In this document: positions 9,291 to 19,126 of the stretch, piece after piece | Layout: each line of letters opens with the position of its first letter | Numbering within the stretch: position 1 is the first letter of the stretch | Source: Galdieria sulphuraria | Taxonomy: Eukaryota; Rhodophyta; Bangiophyceae; Galdieriales; Galdieriaceae | Direction of reading: 5' to 3' | DNA: 21,502 nt | Assembly (NCBI RefSeq): GCF_000341285.1 | Contig: NW_005178441.1 | Coordinates: 1-21,502 of the forward strand | Position numbers and translations under genes: made by a program | Notes under the pieces: model-generated | The model's input: the letters and a program-made list of their open reading frames with translations, nothing else | Databases searched by the model: none | What the model was told of the DNA's origin: nothing

Positions 9291-11200
9291 TTGATAAGTA
9301 AATAGGCTAGTATGACACAAAACAATCAATCAATCAGTCATTGAATCAACACAAACCAAACTCAATTCTTCATCCATAAAGATAACAAAGAGTCTGCTGT
9401 GAAAGACACCTTGCCCTAGTAAAAGCTGTACCAGATGATCAACTTGAATTTGTAATAGCTTGACATAACAAAGATAAGAGACAACTTTTTCAACAAAAAA
9501 AGTAAACGGACATAACCATATGTCTCAGCATGACTTGAAGTACTAACAATCAAAGGTTAGGATCAAAGTACTTCTTCGTCAATCTTCTCAAGTTATTATG
9601 TGGATTCAAATCTTTCAAACAACATAATACCGAATGTTTGCGTTCTTCTACTTAAAATAGGAATGATCTCTAAAGTTGCCGAGCATACAGTTCCTTCCAA
9701 TACAGTTGAATTGCCTCATATGCCTACGATTCTGTAGTTAACTGCGACATTATGCATGTCCCACTATCAAATCAATCTTTGATGCAACAGATTGGTGACA
9801 ATTGGGTTCTATCAAAACTGTACAATTCATAGCCATAAAACTTGATAGTCTCAACGATACCAAGACTTTTATGAAACTAAGTTACAGGATGAGGTGTATG
9901 ATAAACAGTGAAAAAAAAAAAGTTAAGAGCAAACTCGAATAGCATATAATAGGTACTCTTCAAATACAGTATTCATAACAAGAATATGAATTCATATGGA
10001 CAAGGTCAAGTTGTTCTATTTGACACCAAGTTCAATACAAAAGTAGCCAGGATAGATTATAGTCCCTCTCTCTCTCTGCAACTTAAAATTGACCTTATCA
10101 CTAGGCATAAACGATATGATAACTACCAATAATATTCTATTTATGACCGACTCATGTAATTCTATAGGTAAGGCTCCGTGAACAAGAGAATGAATTGTGC
10201 TTAAAGAAACAAAGCACTACTCTTTATTCGACGACATTGATCTGATTCTATCAAGCAAAGGACTTGGTCTATTCTCTTTCTTAATAGCTGATTGCCTATT
10301 TTGTACAATTCCTTGTTTCCACTCAATTCAGTTTAAACTCGATTCAACATAGCCGAAACCTAATCTTTTGAAATCAGTTGAATTCAAACTGATTCCTGGA
10401 CACTAGCTCATATCACTATTGTCTCTAGTCTTGTCGATTAGATAGAAAAATATATCAGTTCCACAATTGAGGAATGTATTGAATTTACAATATAGGGAAG
10501 AGAGTGGTCGTAAAACACCAACCACAATTCTAAATAAATGAGGAACAACAGAAAAAATACTATGTTTACGACTCTTCGAGAACAATGCTGTAGTGAGAAG
10601 TGTTGTCCTATCTCTTCTAAGAGTTGCTGTTATTGTTGTCGTCAAATGTGCAAATCAAACAGTAAATTCTGCTTTTATAATCATTTCTAACAGTTCATAC
10701 CAAGACCTCAATGATTTTTGCAATGAAATAAATACAAGCAACTTTTTTCCGGTCAAGTTGTTGATTGACATAAGATTGATTAGTTTGAATCTAAAACCAT
10801 TCGTCGAGTATGATGAGGAGTGATATCCTTCTTCATGGAATAATAGTATCGAGATCAAGTTGAATCATAAACTTGATATTGTTCTTCCTATAAATGTTGT
10901 TGTATAAACTTTCCAAACTAGTAAAGAAAGTTACAGCTATATATAGCATAATATCTACAGAGATACAAATAACGATTCTGCAAGTACTATTGTATATCGT
11001 TGATGTTTCTGGTGAGAATCAAAGTCAAGACTTTTGGCTCATAATACTATCTCTGTAGTCTATTAAACTAGAAAGCCATTTCTTTCTTTTTTCACTTTAT
11101 ATCTTTCATCATACATTTTCTTCCAAAGCAAATTGGTGTATTTTTTTGATCAGCGAGTTGTATAAAAGTTGAAATGAAAGGAATCATTTCTTCATCTTGT
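9290..11200. other. No identifiable gene
   Basis: No long open frame and no recognisable domain. Faint protein-like stretches occur on both strands (minus about 10200-10320, plus 10593-10823) without motifs. Weak similarity to the region upstream of transposase copy 1 may exist near 9600 and 10190, but I would not rely on it. Otherwise I see only AT-rich DNA and short simple repeats. Confidence 0.4.
10066..10077. repeat. (CT)6 microsatellite
   Basis: Six CT dinucleotides in a row, in otherwise unremarkable AT-rich DNA. Confidence 0.7.
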
Positions 11201-12470
11201 ACAAAAACATTTCAACATGACAAGAGACTCAATAGCTTGTATCAGCGAGGTTACTTTGCTTCTTTTGCAGCTCGTTTGTGACCAATCTTCTACAAACTAG
11301 TTGAATCTTGTTCTAAATCAAATGATTCTATAGTCTATGAATAGTATAGTTTATCGCTGTCATACTTTATTTCAATTAAAGTTCAGTTTTTAGTGTTCAG
11401 TAATTGCAACTTTCTTGAAAAGATAAGATAACAAGAAAATGACTACTCTCCGACCAGTCAATAGAAACAAACAATGGACTTTTAGCACAATATCTTTATC
11501 AAAAAGAATAATGATTCTATGACGCAAGTTGAGCTTGGTGCCAAGGCAGTAAAAGGAGAACGTGCTCCACTAATACTGATAGGAATCAGTGAATTCAAAC
11601 AAAGTCTAATTGAATTCCGTACAGATACAAGGGTTGTAGAAGCTGATTGATTTATGCTCATCAATAGTAACATGTTCTCAATATTCCAGAAACACATTGT
11701 CATTCAATATGAAAGTCAATCCACACATGTACCTAAATTGAACTATGGTCGACCACCTTCCCAGTAGTGCACACAGCATACAAATATCAAGGGAAAATTG
11801 ATGCTTTGCTGTAATTCGGATTCTCACCTAGTGATTCTCAAATGAATTGATCTTCGACTTGATTTTAAGTAATCCAAATAATAGTCTGTAAATCATCCTT
11901 TTAGAGTAAGGACTAGAATACTTTAGGCAAATCAAGATAATCTTCAACAATTCGACTTTGGATCAAGCATACAGGGTACCTAAAGACCACATAGAACACT
12001 GCTTCGAATATAAAGACTCTGTACATACAACAGCAAGATTTCAAGTGCAAAGGTACAAAGTCTTCATCAACCCGACAACTAGTAGTCAATAAAGTATCAA
12101 TTCTACCTTAAAGAAGCCATCTTATACAAACACTATCTAACACAAACTCTATTGGATAACCCAATGTCCACATAATGACAATTCAACCAACTCTCTCGTA
12201 GATACACCTAAAAACATAACAACGTATATTAGTCTTAGTATCAAACAATTGATTTTGAATGGAAACGTTGATTCAACTTTTTGTGCATCGAGTTGTGCCG
12301 TTTATCTTGTCTAACACATTGACTCCATTCATTACTAAGGCTATATTTCAATAGCCAACTTTGAACGTTTCTAACAAGCAACGCATTAAAATTTGAATAC
12401 TTGAAATAAACTGACATCTGATTCCTGATTCTTGTCTGCCAAATGACTATACCTTACTCAGTAATGCATG

Positions 12471-12740
12471 GTTGGAACGAAATGATATAACTGAAGGTAC
12501 TTCAAAACAAGTAGTTATGAATTGAATCAAATACAGTTTGACATATTTATATCCGAACAAACAACTAGTCAATATCAAAATATATAAACCAGTAATAACA
12601 GATTCGTGGCACTGCAAAGATACATTACAATTCACCGCTTGAGTCGATTCGCGAAGCTATCTAAAATGAAACGATCAAGAAAAAGTATCCAGTATCGCAA
12701 ATAAAGTGCAAGCAATGAGAAGAATAATTCGGCATTCTGC
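12471..12740 (+). repeat. Diverged internal repeat, copy A
   Basis: Homologous to 13187-13456, 716 bases downstream. Landmarks fall at matching distances: an in-frame KQV (CAA at 12508), LESI (12638) and VQA (12706). From the CAA to VQA is 198 bases in both copies. Differences between LERNDITEGTSKQV here and LTRSDKIQSTLKQV in copy B include synonymous changes (CGA/AGA, AAA/AAG, GTA/GTG), so the duplication took place while the sequence coded for protein. Confidence 0.6.
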
Positions 12741-13186
12741 TACTACCAAGTTTTTCTCAAACCAAGTCTTCAGCTCCCTAGTCTTCTGTATCCTTAGTAA
12801 TAACACTACTATTAATACTATATGGAAAATAGTTTTTCTCGCGATAAGGACTAACTCGTTCGATAAATTCAGTATAATCTCTAAGAATTCAAAAGTTGAA
12901 TCAACCATAGAGGACATTTCACAAACTTATGAAACAGAATTTCATCTCCATGAGATATTCGACCAGTAATCAACAAATGACCAACTCCTACACAAAAAGT
13001 CATCTTAAATGAACAGTATCAAGAAATATCTTACTTTCTTTCCATTGAACAGTAAATCATTGAATTCAGTATACAATTCAAGTAATAGAAAACAGTAACC
13101 AGTTTCTAGATACGTTGAGAAGGAAGAAATCAAATAGACCTCTTCCTAAATATCGAATAGAATAATTGTGCCATATCCCATTGAGA

Positions 13187-13456
13187 TTTAACTAGAAGTG
13201 ATAAGATTCAGAGTACTCTAAAGCAAGTGACTATTACTTCCTTCAATACAGCTGTAACCAGAATAGTTTCGGATATCACACTAAAATAAGATTCAAACTC
13301 AACTCATCAATAGAAACAAGATATTCGTACGGCATAAATAAATTGTAATTTATCACTTGAATCAATTGTGATAATAGTCCAAAATTAAGAGGTGATGAAA
13401 ACCACCAAAGGTCGCGAAGAGGTTCAAGCATCAAAGGATACAATAAAAGTCCTGAA
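13187..13456 (+). repeat. Diverged internal repeat, copy B
   Basis: Partner of 12471-12740, with KQV (CAA at 13224), LESI (13356) and VQA (13422) in the same order and nearly the same spacing. In a 25-base comparison around LESI (TTACAATTCACC... against TTGTAATTTATC...) every one of the six differences is a transition. Confidence 0.6.
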
Positions 13457-13489
13457 ATTAGAACAAGACTATCAATTTATGTTTTGCTG

Positions 13490-15290
13490 CTACTTGTGTA
13501 AAAATCACAGAATTGGTTCTGCTTTTTGTGAGAATCAACCTCAAAATCTATAAATCATATGTCTGATATTCTAACCTGTGAAACCAGGGAAGCATTCATT
13601 TACTTCTTTTCTTTGAATTTCTTTCAACTGACCTTTCTATATTCTTTCATTGACAAGTATATACTATGTAAAACATAAATTTTTGTCTTTTATGACAATT
13701 CATAAGAATAAGGGAAAACAACCAGTATTTCGTGCTAAGACAAGTTGAATTTCTATTCCCAGCAAATCGTTTATAGAGAACTTTGGCTGCAATCTTGTCG
13801 CTTCTTCTTTGAATTTACATCATCCTGCAGTCTTTGAATACTACTTTCTATCATCTTCATCCCTTTTCTTGTAAGAACATATTACAACTCTAAAAAACAA
13901 GATTTTCACCATTCTACAATAACACCGATAAAGAAGAGAAAAAAAGAAATAGAGATATTATCTTATCCTTATCAGCTAGATGACTACTCCATATGAAGCT
14001 GGTCTTAGGGTCGAACAAGTAAGATGGAATTGTTCTGAAGCATAAATAGTCAAAAGGTGTAGTTTCGACATAAGAACAATACAATGTATCAAGATAAATC
14101 AGAAGTAGATTCAAGATCACAGAAAACAGTATGTTGTACACTTTCATGATACTGCAAGTTCACTTGTCAAAGATTACTTGATTCAACTGACGAAATTGTC
14201 TTGATTTGATCACTTGGAGTTACCCATCCCTACAAATGCAACACAACTATCACGGGACAAAGAGATTCTTTGTGATCGGGATTTCCAATGAAAAATGCTT
14301 CTGAAAAGTTTTTACGTCGACGTTTTTGGAAAAGAAATGATCACTAGTTGCTTCATCATACTATCATGAGATAACAAATAAGTTCGTTTCAAGAATCAAA
14401 AGATAAAGATTAGTCTCAAACAGGTAAAAGAAAAATCGACAGTCGACCAGTAAAGTAACTCGATACCCTAATTATTGTTCAAAATCAGGACCGTCTGTAG
14501 TCCTTCTGATAGTAAGGTACAGGAATAGTCATAAGTGTGCAAATAATGCCCTTTTAATTTGTAAAGTCAACAATACAATTTTCCTTTATGGTAAAAAATA
14601 GGTCAAATTCGTACTTTTATGACAAAAACTATTATTAATATTCCATGTAATACTAACCAATACACTATAACTTTCTCTTGTTGTTGTTGTTGTTGCTGTC
14701 TTTTTACAATTCCAAGTAAATAAAACAATTGCAATTCTCCGTTCATGCCAACAACGAAGAAAACAGTAAAAGATAGAAACACAAGTCATTCTCTTTGTAG
14801 AATTGATGACTATGCCATACTGTACTAGGCTCGGGCTCATATTTGTTGTTGTTGCTGTTCTGGTTGAATTTCAAGTAGTGGCGAATGGTTTGATTTTACT
14901 GCGATAATAGAAAAATGTTTTAGGTTCGTGTCAATGTATTTGCAAACTACTTTGTTCGTCTGCGTATGCTTTCTAGGAATTATCTACCAAAAGTTGGACT
15001 TTATTTTCAGAGTCAAACCAAAAACTCTAGTAGGACACGATGATATCAATGTGTGCACTTGTGTAATATTGTAGAAGTTCAACCAATCCTTCGTGAGTTT
15101 CTTTCAGAGCTACTTTGTATACTATCCAAACGCAACCTGTTTGCACAAAATGTTGTGTCTCCTTTTCGCTTTTTGACAGCTACAACTACCACCACTTTCA
15201 ACAGCATGACTTTCAGTGTGTTGGGAAAAAAACAGATCAGCAGCACTCTTGACACGCAAATACTGTTTCACACAAGTCGCCTTGTTTCCC
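13490..15290. other. No identifiable gene; two TTG microsatellites
   Basis: AT-rich sequence with no long frame and no known domain. The only distinct features are (TTG)n tracts at 14678-14698 and 14843-14859. Each is followed by a related tail (CAATTCCAAGTA and GAATTTCAAGTA), so the tract and tail look like a small duplication about 165 bases apart. A plus-strand open stretch near 15053-15358 overlaps a better minus-strand candidate and has no ATG at its start. Confidence 0.4.
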
Positions 15291-15292
15291 AT

Positions 15293-15508
15293 TCATACCG
15301 TACTACTAATGTTACCCTCCTTTCCAACTATATAAGGACCAAAGACGATTTGCAATAGATGCCTTTCAGAAACAACAGCAATACTAGTTCCAACTTTATC
15401 ACTATTACTACTAAAATATCGTTTTAGACATATTTCACCCTCGTAAAACCAATAATTCATAAAAACAAAGGCGTCTTTCAAAAACGGACTAATAGCTACA
15501 GTCGCCAT
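15293..15508 (-). CDS. Candidate small ORF, hypothetical protein
   Basis: This is an ATG-started frame of 71 codons (start MATVAISPFLKDAFVF, end near a GNISSTV). Its composition is protein-like and its third positions are T-rich, but I recognise no domain. The last codons run into ACG|GTATGAAT, which could be a splice donor: if it is, the same frame continues in open sequence on the left to about 15112. The ATG lies 69 bases from the divergent mini-ORF at 15578, so the two could share a promoter region. It may equally be a chance open frame or a fossil fragment. Confidence 0.2.
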   Translation of the reverse strand: MATVAISPFLKDAFVFMNYWFYEGEICLKRYFSSNSDKVGTSIAVVSERHLLQIVFGPYIVGKEGNISSTV

Positions 15509-15577
15509 CGTCACAACTTTTTACCCGAGTGAACACAACCAAGATTTTCAGCAGTGCTCTTTTGCTTGCTTTATTTC

Positions 15578-15743
15578 ATGGTTCCCGACAAGGTGAGTAT
15601 ATTTTGAACTAAAAACTTTTCCCTTGCTATAAAAAAGCAAGTCTATTCAGCTTTCGTTTTCAATAACTGTCAAACCTTATGGGTGTCGTTTTTCCGCAAA
15701 TAATATTTCAAAAGACATATTTGAATCAATAGAATTGATCTAA
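15578..15743 (+). CDS. Candidate two-exon mini-gene (35 codons)
   Basis: Exon 1 is ATGGTTCCCGACAAG (15578-15592), followed by a textbook donor GTGAGTAT. The intron is 58 nt (15593-15650), AT-rich, ending in TCTATTCAG. Exon 2 (15651-15743) continues in frame, LSFSITVKPYGCRFSANN..., to a TAA. Without splicing the frame stops within a few codons. The frame is also open for a few codons upstream of the ATG (VLFCLLYF), so this could be the 3' end of a longer gene whose earlier exons I cannot see. No domain recognised. The donor, acceptor, length and phase agree, but a chance match is possible. Confidence 0.3.
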
Positions 15744-16660
15744 AAGCACAACAATATAAACAATCATTAAAAATACCTTCCTACGTTATCCTGAGAAATG
15801 AATTTGTTTTACAAAAAGTGCAAATATCGTTTACACTCAAAAACCTGTTGCAAAGCTACAGACCGATTTCTCCATCGTAAAAAGAGTCATATAGAAGACA
15901 AAAAACTATCATACGGAAAGTAACGCTGTGTACTGAACAAAACACTCAACTGAGTGTCTGACTGGTTTCTTGTTCTTGCAAAATATCTTTGAAATATCAA
16001 CCTACAAAGACTGTTTCTCAACAACAGACTACAAGATTAGACTATCAACTGCTAATAAATACGCAAAACTGCTCTGAAACAATTATCAATAAAAATAAAA
16101 AAACTTGTGAGACAACTAGTTGACTAAAGTACCAACACTCAACCACAGCTTAAACTCCTTTGTCTTTGCTCTCTTCTCGACAACGCTAATCTCAAATTTC
16201 CATACAAGACCAAAAGTGAAATAAAAACAAGTGTTGCATAAAGTATATAAACTCCAAAGAGATAATAAAAGCTGTAAATACTAAAAAGAAACTACAGTCT
16301 ACACGGAACTCAGAGCTCAGGACTCGATGGATTGTTATAAAAGAAACACTTGCAGAGCTTAAAAAAAACGCAGATAATAGAAATTCACTTGTCCAACTAA
16401 AACAAACGAAGAATTCGCTTTAGAAATTAAAGTCGGAAAAGTTCCAATAGCAAACTTGAACCAGGTCCACAGCCTTGACAACACTCACTGAGCCTTCCCT
16501 TTCATCCAACAATCAAACCATTGTGTTCATTTCTAATTGGATTGTTATGAAAAGGATCGCTTTGTATTCTCTCCTTTCACTGGAAATATATTATTTTGAG
16601 TGACTAGTGAGTTTTATGAAAGAAAATATTCCACTTTGAGATATGTAAAAAGCTACTGGA
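15744..16660. other. No identifiable gene
   Basis: AT-rich sequence dense in stops in all frames. I see no domain, RNA gene or repeat worth naming. Confidence 0.4.
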
Positions 16661-16867
16661 ACAATAAGTGTGCTAGATACAATCAATCTCACATCTCAGT
16701 ACTATTGTGAAACGAGAAGAACAGTGTCGTATCAAAGATCCTTTCAACTCCCTAGCGACACTGTACCTTTTAACAGAGTTGAATTTGACAAAACTTATTT
16801 GTACGGTAAATTTCAGACTTTCTGTGACCCTATTTCGATAAAAAATCAAAAACGGGTTTTGCTATAA
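16661..16867 (+). pseudogene. Hsp20-like (small heat-shock protein) fragment
   Basis: The frame reads TISVLDTINLT, then a short polar stretch, then YQRSFQLPSDT, VEFDK and YLYGKF before a stop at 16865-16867. This follows the alpha-crystallin domain pattern: a strand with L-T-I, the F-x-R-S-F-x-L-P-x-x-V motif, then a V-x-A-x-x-x-x-G-x-L strand. Usual landmarks are missing: the LPG loop before the first strand is not visible, A and G of the last motif are replaced, and the C-terminal I-x-I/V is not evident. The frame opens after a stop and has no ATG at its head. The piece covers roughly half the domain, so I read it as a broken gene copy. Small heat-shock proteins are ATP-independent chaperones. 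A chance resemblance remains possible. Confidence 0.35.
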
Positions 16868-17292
16868 CCAGTTTTTGACTCGTTCTCGATCTGAGAACCT
16901 TTCTTTGTTGGTCACTCAAAATTTAGGAAAACTCAAAGGTGCAAAATGGTCATTTTCCAATTTCAATAACATTAACTCTGTTTGGCTTGCATTGTGAGAG
17001 CTAGAACCTTTCCTTCTATGCAAATACGCTCAAGGAACAATCTTTGTTCGATTACGAGTTATAAAGAAGAATAAATCGTATATTCAACCGTAGAATTGGA
17101 AAGTATACAGAGGACAGGACGATAATAAAAAACTGACCAAAGGTTGGGAATACTTTTGTCTATACACAAATTCGTACATAAACTACTTACGATAAGGAGG
17201 ATAGAGCCTCAAAAGTTACAAGGGCCACGCTTTGTTCTCTACACAAAGAACTTGTAGAGAGTTTTGACTGGTATAACAACAGTAAAAGTGGT

Positions 17293-17473
17293 GATGCTTT
17301 TGCTTCTCCTTGCACATATATTTCAAGATTCATCTTTCCTTTTTACTTTACCGAGAGGAGATGAAAGATTCTTATTTTTCCATTACTTCTCAATTTATAT
17401 TCTTTTCTTTTCACTAGGAGACGAAATTGATCCAATATATTTAAAAGAACAAGACCTTTACCAGTTTGGATAA
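17293..17473 (+). CDS. Candidate short ORF or terminal exon
   Basis: An ATG-started frame of 59 codons begins with a very hydrophobic leader (MLLLLLAHIFQ), which could pass for a signal peptide, and ends DEIDPIYLKEQDLYQFG. A strong acceptor (pyrimidine tract TTCTTTTCTTTTCACTAG) ends at 17417, so an alternative is that only 17418-17473 is coding, as the last exon of a gene. Function unknown. Either reading is weak. Confidence 0.2.
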
Positions 17474-19080
17474 TCACAATCACAATATCATTTGACATTT
17501 GACTCTGCAAAAGAATCAGATAACTTGTTTTATCTTATTCTGCTGAATATTGCTTGCGAGTTGACGATATTTTTATTCTTTGTAAAGCAACTTGGATAAA
17601 ACAGCGTTTCTCTTCTTTTTCAAGTTTGACTTTCCCTAGTAGAAATGAACATTCCTTCTATTGATAGACACGTTTTTTATACGAAACGTTGGGTTGTCTT
17701 TGATTCTCGTTACCAATATCCAAAAGGAAGCCTCTACTAGTGTACCCATCAGGTTATACTTCGCAAGAGTCTTCTTACAAGTGCCTAACGCAAGGAACTT
17801 TTGTATAGTGACTCACTTATTCAATGAGCTGATGGTTGAGAATGGAAGAAGAATAGGACTCAACTGGACAAATCGTTCTTTGAATTTGCAGAGCTTTTAA
17901 AAGTTTTCCCTTTTTTTATATTGGAAGAAATAATAGCCCTCTTGGAGTTATATCGTTCCTAAAGCAGCTTTGTACTTTTTATAGTTTGCTTTCTTGTATA
18001 TCTTTAAAAGTTGTGGTTTTTACAAAGTTTATCGTACAAAAGGATGCAACAAAAGAATTTAAACCTAAACAGTCATGTTTACCTTCAAAAACACCTCAAA
18101 TGTATAGTCGACTATTGAGGAGAAAGAATTCAACTATGATTCAAACGTGAGAAACGAGAAAAGAATCGATAGAATAGACTCAATTCGACTGAATTCAATT
18201 TTTCTTGAAAAATATATTTTCTCCTCTTAACAGAATCCACAGTATCAAATGCCACTATTTTCAGAGGAGAAAGAAACAGGAGTTATTGACTCTTACAGAA
18301 ATTGAGTATTGACGATACACTTGTGTGAGTCAATGTTGTTTCTGAGATTTGATAAAACCACGAGATATTTTGGATCCTTCTTAGCACATTTGTTTTGGTT
18401 TGTCTATTGCTATCATCAACTTTTGTAGCTTTAGTGATAAACTGCTACTTGTCATGATATCGTAAGAAAGGAATTTGATGATTGCTGAAAATAAAGCAGT
18501 GCTGTGCTTGCGGGTTTCTGCATTTCTACTAAATAATAATATTTCAACTGGAGCTTTTGAATAGACCACACAAGAGAATGACTTGGTTCATACACTAGTT
18601 CCGTGTTTCGAAATGAAGCAAAAGTGACGTAAAAACTATTCCATAAAATACAGAAAATCTAGAGAGAGACGTCTATGGAACAAATTCTTCATGAACAATC
18701 TATATTGCTCGGAACTCTCATGACTACTCTCGAAAATTCTGAAAGAAACTTTCTTATCTATGTGAGAATGGGCCATGTTCAATAGCTTTATACTCTCAAA
18801 GAGCATAAAAAACTTGTGAAATAAACATTGGCTTCCTTCCAATCCTTCTTGTACCCTATGAGAGTTACCATTATATTAGCATACGAGAATAAGAATATCG
18901 ATAGTTGAAAAAGCCATATTGATCGTTCTTGCCATAGTTCTAGTCATCTCAGTCCAAGCCATAAAGGGTATGACATAGTCATCAGTTGATAAAGAGAAGA
19001 AGTTGGATTGGTATCCTTTACTGTTTTCCTTGTTGTTGTTGTGACCGACAAACAAACAGTCAATCGTAAATTCATTTATA
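17474..19080. other. Gene-poor upstream flank of the NTPase gene
   Basis: No recognisable gene. Short open stretches exist on the plus strand (17661-17900) and on the minus strand (18381-18569, 18636-18842), none with an ATG at its head or a known motif; the two minus stretches could be exons of one decayed gene. Just before the NTPase frame there is an in-frame TAA (about 19067) and a short TTG tract near 19030. No convincing promoter element can be assigned. Confidence 0.4.
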
Positions 19081-19126
19081 TTTGTACTCCGAAATAAACA
19101 GAAGATTGTTTAATTTCACTTTGGCG

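Larger units (their letters stand above)
11210..13490 (+). pseudogene. Decayed coding sequence of unknown family
   Basis: Several plus-strand stretches read like protein although the whole is broken. Examples are a piece near 11219 (KRLNSLYQRGYFASFAARL), one near 11509-11640 (MTQVELGAKAVKGERAPLIL and onward), one near 11909-12091 (STLDQAYRVPKDHIEHCFEY) and one at 12706-12969 (VQAMRRIIRHSATTKFF and onward). Residue mix and codon use are protein-like, and two sub-blocks are homologous to each other (next entries). I do not recognise the family. I looked for reverse transcriptase, integrase, helicase and DDE signatures and saw none I trust. It could be an old mobile element or virus-like fossil, or a dead host gene. 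It is clearly not functional as it stands. Confidence 0.4.

Noticed and set aside
10140-10320. Extension of transposase copy 2 to a DNFFTS-like region near 10190
   Set aside because: About 40 bases look similar to 4380-4410, but the neighbouring minus-strand reading does not match copy 1.
11905-11960. A third copy of the internal repeat found at 12471 and 13187 (EYFRQIKI against TLKQVTI)
   Set aside because: Only about 30 bases match, and the LESI and VQA landmarks are absent at the expected distances.
13990-14030. tRNA T-loop-like sequence GTTCGACCC on the minus strand
   Set aside because: The flanking bases do not form a five-pair T stem and no acceptor or anticodon stem is visible.
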